Assembly (NCBI GenBank): GCA_018673915.1
Contig: JABHBK010000044.1
Span: 1-64,000 of the forward strand
Source: Nitrospina sp.
Lineage (GTDB): Bacteria; Nitrospinota; Nitrospinia; Nitrospinales; VA-1
DNA: 64,000 nucleotides
Direction of reading: 5' to 3'
Positions 59,207-64,000 of the stretch are shown here, piece after piece. Made by a program: the position numbers and the translations under genes. The notes beneath the pieces were generated by a model. That model made no database searches. It saw only the letters and a program-made list of their open reading frames with translations, and was not told the DNA's origin. How positions within the stretch are numbered: the first letter of the stretch is position 1; each line of letters opens with the position of its first letter.

Positions 59207-60652
59207 CTAATAGACCGCTAGGCGGGAATAAACTTCCTCTTCCACCATCGCAAGCTGAGGAAGCACTACCTTCAAGGCAACACGAATTTCCCGAACAAAT
59301 TTCAGGTCCGGCGGCTGATCTCGCTCTGCAAACTGGTGAAGCGCATCGGTACAAAAATGATCTAGTTCGATGATCTGGTTCAATAAGTCCGCAGGCAAAT
59401 CTTCCAAACCAACCTCTTGATCTTCCAGAAACCTCAACACCCCGACCAGGCTGAATTTGGTATCCACACATTGTTCCCTCAGGCTCGCTATTAATTGCGA
59501 TTCCCGGGTTTTAAGGTCTTCACAGATTTTGAACAAAAGTTCGCGTAGATGACCGTAAAAAACTTCATGCTGTTTTTTATCCTTAAATAAATCTCCCTGC
59601 CCTCCGAACAACAGGAAAAACACCGCCTTCAACTTATACTTGTCCGAAGCCATGACCGTATAAAGCATAGATTTAAACTCAGTCGCATCAAAGGCCAGTT
59701 GTAAATCCTGAAATATTTTATTCAGCGAACCCAACTCTCCCTTTACAGATATGTTGGCATTGGCGCGAATGAAAGGCCCTGACTCCGTTTGCCATGCAGG
59801 AACCATTTGCACTCCCCCCGCCTCACACCCGACTACGGTCCACTCTTTAAGAGATTCCAAAAAATCCGTAATAGAAAAAACTTCGACCTCTTGAAACACC
59901 TCTGAGTTCATGGAAAATAGAATTCGTAATAATTGTTTTTCCAGTCCGGCAGCACAAAATTTTTCATCCTGGCAGAGCGGGTCCATCTGCGTAGCCAAAG
60001 CAATATAAAGAGCCCGCATGCGTAATCGATCCAACCGGTATTGTCGCGAGGAATAAGGGCGAACCTGATAGATTCCCTTTTCATAATCAACAAGATCTAT
60101 CAACAGAGCATCCCCAGGTCGGGATGAAAAATTTTTGTATAGCGATTGCATGTCCCAGGCTGTAACCGTCATGCAACTTCTTCCTGGAATCCATTCATTA
60201 AATTTAATTTCTTCCGGGAAATGCGCGGAGTACTGATAGAAAGGAACAATTTCTTGAATAAAATAAGACTTTTTTAGCTTAGGAATTTCATTCCCCTCCG
60301 GATCAAGAAAAATCAACTCGCTTTCTTCCAGGTTGACCGGCATGAAAGGAATCAAACGGTGCCCAGGAATCAGAACACCCTGCTTCAGTTCCCAGACCCC
60401 CAATTGCAACGATAAAGATACATGGCGAATTTTATCGACCACCGCACGAAAGGGAACAAAATCACTTTCAGGGATCCCGATCAGCGAAGAATGGTTATGC
60501 AAAACTTTTTCAAGCCGTTTCATCGCAGCACCAGAAACTTCTTTCTGCCATCTACTTTCCAGATGCTTCGCAAAATCTTCCTTGTTGAATGGAGTTCTCG
60601 ACTCCTGAATGAGTGTTTCTGCCAGCCGATTGAGGGATATTCTATTTGTCAT
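59207..60652 (-). CDS. Large protein of unknown function
   Basis: 481 aa, soluble, no signal peptide or membrane segment. I recognise no family. The first 80 residues are helical and basic (EDFAKHLESRWQKEVSGAAMKRLEKVL), the middle (80-290) looks beta-rich with aromatic residues, and the last 150 are mostly helical and acidic (DLPADLLNQIIELDHFCTDA). Composition and codon use look like the neighbours, so it is likely real and expressed. It is divergent from the 83-aa gene at 60.9 kb; a dispersed repeat ends just past its stop codon. Confidence 0.8.
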   Translation of the reverse strand: MTNRISLNRLAETLIQESRTPFNKEDFAKHLESRWQKEVSGAAMKRLEKVLHNHSSLIGIPESDFVPFRAVVDKIRHVSLSLQLGVWELKQGVLIPGHRLIPFMPVNLEESELIFLDPEGNEIPKLKKSYFIQEIVPFYQYSAHFPEEIKFNEWIPGRSCMTVTAWDMQSLYKNFSSRPGDALLIDLVDYEKGIYQVRPYSSRQYRLDRLRMRALYIALATQMDPLCQDEKFCAAGLEKQLLRILFSMNSEVFQEVEVFSITDFLESLKEWTVVGCEAGGVQMVPAWQTESGPFIRANANISVKGELGSLNKIFQDLQLAFDATEFKSMLYTVMASDKYKLKAVFFLLFGGQGDLFKDKKQHEVFYGHLRELLFKICEDLKTRESQLIASLREQCVDTKFSLVGVLRFLEDQEVGLEDLPADLLNQIIELDHFCTDALHQFAERDQPPDLKFVREIRVALKVVLPQLAMVEEEVYSRLAVY

Positions 60653-60881
60653 ATTAAATTAGGGAAGGGGTCAATAAAAAAAGACTACCTAGAATAGGCG
60701 GTCGATGAGGCCTGATTAAACGGCAGTAAAGGAATCGTCTACCGCACTAATGAGCATAGCCTAGCATATTTTTTCTCAACTGTTAAGGCATGGATTTGCT
60801 ATTTGTTTGATTTTGGTATTTGGGAAAGTTAAAATTCTAGTATTCATTAATTGTAATACGCATCTTAGCAGGAGAAGTTTC
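60653..60881. other. Divergent gap between two unknown genes
   Basis: About 230 AT-rich bases. At 60787-60799 a stretch TTAAGGCATGGATTTGCTAT resembles the pilA -24/-12 element, but GG and GC are nine rather than ten bases apart, which normally weakens sigma54 recognition. AGGAG at 60872 region serves the downstream gene. Confidence 0.35.
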
Positions 60882-61133
60882 ATGGCTCTAAATCTGGAAC
60901 CCGTATATCAGGAAATTTTTGCAAAATTTATAACACGGAAAAAATTCGTAATACGCTCCGTGGAGAAAAATATGTTAACCGTTGAACAAGATGAAGAAAT
61001 CTGCGGGCAAAAAGAACCAAAAGTTTTTGAGTTCAAAAGTCCCAAGGAATTTGAAGAATTCGTAAGGGTGGAAAATCAATTCGAAGCGGATATTGTTAAA
61101 CAATTGGAAGGCAACAAAATGCCTTACCGCTAA
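60882..61133 (+). CDS. Small conserved-looking protein of unknown function
   Basis: 83 aa from the ATG at 60882, preceded by AGGAGAAGTTTC; the track start 25 codons earlier is AT-rich filler. A compact acidic/basic protein with FVIRSVEKNMLTVEQDEEI and FKSPKEFEEFVRVENQFEAD, no signal, no membrane segment. No family recognised. The stop codon is immediately followed by a hairpin-repeat copy, as for the rhodanese gene at 22.8 kb. Confidence 0.7.
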   Translation: MALNLEPVYQEIFAKFITRKKFVIRSVEKNMLTVEQDEEICGQKEPKVFEFKSPKEFEEFVRVENQFEADIVKQLEGNKMPYR

Positions 61134-61152
61134 CATGCTGGCGTGGGAGGCG
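61133..61152. repeat. REP-like hairpin repeat, degenerate copy 5
   Basis: Begins at the last base of the stop codon of the small gene. GCGTGGGAGGCGG aligns with ACGTGGGAGGCAG of the copy at 22781; 13 of the first 18 bases agree, and the left arm has decayed. Both copies start on a stop codon. Confidence 0.5.
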
Positions 61153-61238
61153 GTCTATACTTTTTTATGCTGCCTAATCTCGTTGCGCTTCTTGAAATGG
61201 TTTAAAACCTCCCTCTGAGAAGGAGGACTGAGGGTGAG

Positions 61239-63053
61239 CTAGTCGAGTTCGAATTCTTCCTGCCAATTGTTATCCTCTTCCAGTGGTTTCTGGTCTTTTT
61301 TATCGAGCACAAAATTTTCCAGGACGAGAGTATCCATTTCCGTACGCATGAAACAACGAAAGGCTTGTTCCGGCGTACAAACAATGGGTTCGCCCCGAAC
61401 ATTAAAGGAGGTATTGATCACAACCGCGCATTGCGTGGCTTTTTCAAACTCGCGGATCAATTCATAAAACCGAGGGTTGGTGTCGGCGTGAACCGTCTGA
61501 ATGCGAGCTGAATAGTCCACATGCGTTATCGCAGGAATCTGTGATCGGGGGATATTCAACAAATCTATACCAAACAATTTCTTTTGCTCTTCGGTCATTG
61601 GAATACGCTTGTCTTCACGCACCCCAGCCACCAAAAGCATATAAGGACTTTCTGATTCAATATCAAACCATTCTTGAACCTTTTCTGCCAGAACCGCGGG
61701 AGCAAAAGGGCGAAACGATTCGCGGTACTTAATCTTAAGGTTCATCGTAGACTGCATTTTTGGGTTTCGCGGATCACCAATAATACTACGACCTCCCAGC
61801 GCACGCGGACCAAACTCCATAGCTCCTTGAAACAATCCGATCACCTTTCCAGCTTGCAAATCTTCTGCTAATGCCGGGGCTAGTAGATGTTCCTCATAAT
61901 GTTTATAAGGAATATTTTGACTATCTAAAAATTTTCGGATTTCATCTTCTTCAAATTTCGGGCCGAGATAAGCTCCCCGCATCGAATCTTTGCCATTGGT
62001 CACTCTTTCATTCCCCAACATCTGGTGCCAGATACTAAGCGCCACCCCCAAAGCACCTCCCGCATCGCCCGCCGCAGGTTGAATCCAAACCTTGTCGAAG
62101 ATTTTTTCTTTAAGAATCTTACCGTTACCCACACAGTTTAAGGCCACACCTCCCGCAAGACATAGATTTTTCATTCCAGTAAGCTCCCGGATGTGACGTG
62201 CCATTTTAAGCATGATCACCTCGGTCACTTCTTGCAGGGAAGCCGCAATATCCATCTCATTTTGAGTCAATTGAGTTTCTGACTTGCGCGCAGGATGACC
62301 AAAGACGGAAGCAAACTTGTCATTGGTCATGGTCATGCCACCCAGGTAATCGAAATACTCCATTTTCATTCTAAAGGAACCGTCTTCTTTCAGGTCTATC
62401 AAACGATCCAGAATGAGGTCCGCGTATTTGGGTTCCCCATAAGGGGCAAGCCCCATGACTTTGTACTCACCACTGTTGACCTTGAATCCGAGATAATACG
62501 TGAACGCCGAATAAAGTAACCCGAGAGAATGAGGGAAGTGCAGTTCTTGCAATAACTCTATATTATTATTCCTGCCTAGGGCGATGCTACTGGTCGCCCA
62601 TTCCCCAACCCCATCCATCGTAAGAATGGCCGCTTCTGGAAATGGAGACGGAAAGAACGCGCTGGATGCGTGCGACTCATGATGCTCGGTAAACAAAACC
62701 GGCCCCCTATAGCCTAAATTCTTGCGGATATTGGCCCGGGTCCATATCTTGTCTTTTAGCCAGACCGGCATCGCCGACAAATATTGACGCAGGCCCTTTG
62801 GGGCGATACTCAAATAAGTTTCCAGAATGCGTTCGAATTTGATGAAGGGCTTATCATAGAACCCGGCATAATCCAGATCAGAGGTTTGAATGCCTCCTTG
62901 CTTCAGGCAGAACTCCACCGCGTTTTTAGGAAAGGACGCATCATGCTTTTTGCGGGTAAACCTTTCTTCCTGAGCAGCTGATATGATTTTACCATCTTGC
63001 ACCAAGCAAGCTGCCGAGTCGTGGTAAAAAGCTGATATTCCGAGAATGTTCAT
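61239..63053 (-). CDS. NodU/TobZ-family O-carbamoyltransferase
   Basis: 604 aa, full length. N-terminal Kae1-like (ASKHA) domain: NILGISAFYHDSAACLVQDG, EERFTRKKHDASFP, TEHHESHASSAFFPSPF (His cluster for Fe/nucleotide) and MDGVGEWAT; C-terminal YrdC-like carbamoyl-adenylate domain with FGPRALGGRSIIGDPRN and KYRESFRPFAPAVL. The family makes carbamoyl-AMP from carbamoyl phosphate and ATP and passes the carbamoyl group to a sugar or other hydroxyl. No glycan cluster is adjacent, so the acceptor is unknown. It follows the DUF4149 gene by 15 bases, with pyrF upstream of that. Confidence 0.93.
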   Translation of the reverse strand: MNILGISAFYHDSAACLVQDGKIISAAQEERFTRKKHDASFPKNAVEFCLKQGGIQTSDLDYAGFYDKPFIKFERILETYLSIAPKGLRQYLSAMPVWLKDKIWTRANIRKNLGYRGPVLFTEHHESHASSAFFPSPFPEAAILTMDGVGEWATSSIALGRNNNIELLQELHFPHSLGLLYSAFTYYLGFKVNSGEYKVMGLAPYGEPKYADLILDRLIDLKEDGSFRMKMEYFDYLGGMTMTNDKFASVFGHPARKSETQLTQNEMDIAASLQEVTEVIMLKMARHIRELTGMKNLCLAGGVALNCVGNGKILKEKIFDKVWIQPAAGDAGGALGVALSIWHQMLGNERVTNGKDSMRGAYLGPKFEEDEIRKFLDSQNIPYKHYEEHLLAPALAEDLQAGKVIGLFQGAMEFGPRALGGRSIIGDPRNPKMQSTMNLKIKYRESFRPFAPAVLAEKVQEWFDIESESPYMLLVAGVREDKRIPMTEEQKKLFGIDLLNIPRSQIPAITHVDYSARIQTVHADTNPRFYELIREFEKATQCAVVINTSFNVRGEPIVCTPEQAFRCFMRTEMDTLVLENFVLDKKDQKPLEEDNNWQEEFELD

Positions 63054-63068
63054 ATATTAAATAAAAAA

Positions 63069-63530
63069 CTACACTGCAAAATTCATTGCGCTGAGCCATA
63101 GCAACCAGAGTCCGGCAAAAAGAACTGCCGCGTTCAACTTGACAGACAAAGAATGCAGTGTTTTAAATCGGGCTTCCAGATCAGGCTTTTCTGATTCGGG
63201 GGCAACTTTCAGTTTTTCTTTAAGGAGTTTTGCTTTAGGGTTCACTCCTAAACCGGCACTGACCGTACCCAGCATCATGATGCCCCAGGCACACCATTTA
63301 AGGCCCGCTGTTTCCGGGCCAGCCAGTAGAAGCACACCCAGCAGCAAAATGCCGCAGACATAACCGATCATATAGTATCTGGGGAAAATGATGCCAACCA
63401 GTTCCCCGGCTTTTTCCCGCTCCAGGTTTTTAAAAACCACAGGAGCAACAAAAAAAGAAAAAAATATAATACTTCCAATCCAGCAAACCAGGCTTAAAAG
63501 ATAAATAAAATTTAAAAATGTAGAATTCAT
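63069..63530 (-). CDS. DUF4149-type membrane protein
   Basis: About 153 aa from the ATG at 63530 (the track TTG at 63536 adds two residues). Four hydrophobic segments: near 5-25, 48-66, 72-92 and 130-148. The first helix with SLVCWIGSIIFFSFFVAPVVF followed by a short loop matches the DUF4149 pattern of inner-membrane proteins of unknown role. Between pyrF and the carbamoyltransferase gene, with gaps of 23 and 15 bases, so it is likely co-transcribed with both. Confidence 0.8.
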   Translation of the reverse strand: MNSTFLNFIYLLSLVCWIGSIIFFSFFVAPVVFKNLEREKAGELVGIIFPRYYMIGYVCGILLLGVLLLAGPETAGLKWCAWGIMMLGTVSAGLGVNPKAKLLKEKLKVAPESEKPDLEARFKTLHSLSVKLNAAVLFAGLWLLWLSAMNFAV

Positions 63531-63553
63531 TGGCAATTATTAGTAATTAATTT

Positions 63554-64000
63554 TTATCGCTGGTTGGGAGTATGTGGGATTTCATCAATAATTTTTTGTG
63601 CCGCTTCTCTAGGATCTTTAGCATCGCGAATCGGTCTGCCGACCACAATAAGATCTGCCCCATCCTTTATTGCCTGTGCCGGGGTTGTGATCCTGCTCTG
63701 GTCATCGCCCTGCACAAAGGCCCATTGCGGACGGATCCCTGGAACTACTATTTTGAATTTATCGCCACATCGTTGCCGGACCACCTTTACTTCTTCCCCA
63801 GAGCAAATGACCCCGGCGCATCCAGAGTTTTTCGCCCGGATCGCACGATCCAAAACCAGGGCCGCCGCGTTAATATCTTCGCGAATACCCAGACTCGCCA
63901 ACGAGGAAGCACTCGTACTGGTAAGCACCGTTACAGCAAGCACTTCCAGCCCAGAATCTTTTACCTCTTCTGCCGTTTCAAGAATCACTTCCCCCTCTGT
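63554..64000 (-). CDS. pyrF: Orotidine 5'-phosphate decarboxylase, partial (C-terminal part)
   Basis: The reading frame runs off the right edge, so the N-terminus with the catalytic D-x-K-x-x-D motif is missing. About 149 codons are seen: LEVLAVTVLTSTSASSL, GCAGVICSGEEV, IVVPGIRPQW and GADLIVVGRPIRDAKDP, all standard for the TIM-barrel OMP decarboxylase (group I), which makes UMP from OMP. It is the first visible gene of a leftward set with DUF4149 and the carbamoyltransferase. The GTG at 63988 in the track is internal, not the start. Confidence 0.93.
   Translation of the reverse strand, partial: TEGEVILETAEEVKDSGLEVLAVTVLTSTSASSLASLGIREDINAAALVLDRAIRAKNSGCAGVICSGEEVKVVRQRCGDKFKIVVPGIRPQWAFVQGDDQSRITTPAQAIKDGADLIVVGRPIRDAKDPREAAQKIIDEIPHTPNQR

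Noticed and set aside
60784-60800. Fourth sigma54-type element upstream of the 83-aa gene
   Set aside because: Sequence is close to the pilA element but GG and GC are nine bases apart, not ten, and no TGTCA motif lies at the right distance.
1-64000. CRISPR arrays, insertion sequences, prophage, integron or defence island
   Set aside because: No regularly spaced direct repeats, no transposase, integrase, Cas, restriction or toxin-antitoxin pair was recognised among the ORFs.

Overview
The window is a compact, gene-dense chromosomal segment of a Gram-negative bacterium. It carries lipopolysaccharide genes (lpxK, two waaA-type Kdo transferases, lptE), a secretin-based type IV pilus, and short intergenic gaps. 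There are no phage genes, insertion sequences, integrases or CRISPR arrays. Coding is roughly 45% GC by impression. The phylum cannot be fixed from the sequence alone; a Nitrospinota- or Desulfobacterota-like lineage is a guess, not a result.

Layout. 1-430: three tRNAs (Thr, Tyr, Gly, read leftward) behind one sigma70-type promoter, an arrangement that often precedes tuf, which would lie off the left edge. 0.7-6.8 kb: a small lipoprotein, an MTA/SAH-type deaminase, an ICMT-like methyltransferase and lpxK leftward, divergent from two tandem Kdo-transferase genes. 7-10.8 kb: two PAS histidine kinases, one hybrid. 10.9-16.9 kb: a sodium:solute symporter, leuS-lptE-holA and rpsT. 17-19.7 kb: an orphan receiver/Hpt pair and an Rcp1-like receiver/kinase pair. 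20-26 kb: exported pyrophosphatase, RlmM-like methyltransferase, TPR protein, rhodanese, MTA/MTI phosphorylase, gamma-carbonic anhydrase homologue, PlsC, SGNH hydrolase and a retropepsin-like protease. 26.8-31.9 kb: ftsK, nadB and a BtuF-like protein. 31.9-37.4 kb: three membrane glycosylation-type genes; the first (DUF2723) is broken by a one-base deficit in a T9 tract. 37.5-41 kb: pilA, divergent from nadD-rsfS-dksA-like-lapAB. 41-45.7 kb: an exported unknown, a degenerate ADP-ribosylglycohydrolase, a YycJ-like MBL protein and an aldehyde dehydrogenase. 45.8-57.4 kb: minor pilins pilVWX, a DUF4124 protein, aroB, pilQPONM and an XRE regulator. 57.6-64 kb: miaB, two unknown genes, a NodU/TobZ carbamoyltransferase, a DUF4149 protein and the end of pyrF.

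How the genes fit together. The main theme is the type IV pilus: major pilin, minor pilins and the PilMNOPQ alignment/secretin complex sit in three separate transcription units. Each has a sigma54-type -24/-12 element (GG-N10-GC) upstream, and each has TGTCA motifs on the same strand about 95-145 bp further upstream, the usual distance for an enhancer-binding protein such as PilR. I read this as one PilR/RpoN-like regulon. A second theme is the envelope (LpxK, WaaA, LptE, LapAB, PlsC, membrane glycosyltransferases). A third is purine-thioether salvage, with a putative MTA deaminase and a phosphorylase carrying the 6-oxopurine-type Asn.

Most unusual observations: the three-promoter pilus regulon with tandem dyads upstream of pilA; the T9 frameshift in the DUF2723 gene; a dispersed REP-like repeat family found by eye; a nadB promoter that predicts a leaderless mRNA; a PilP fused to a DUF2059-like region; acidic and basic insertions in PilM and PilN; and an ADP-ribosylglycohydrolase homologue lacking its metal-binding acidic residues. 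I did not find a clear-cut new defence or mobile system.
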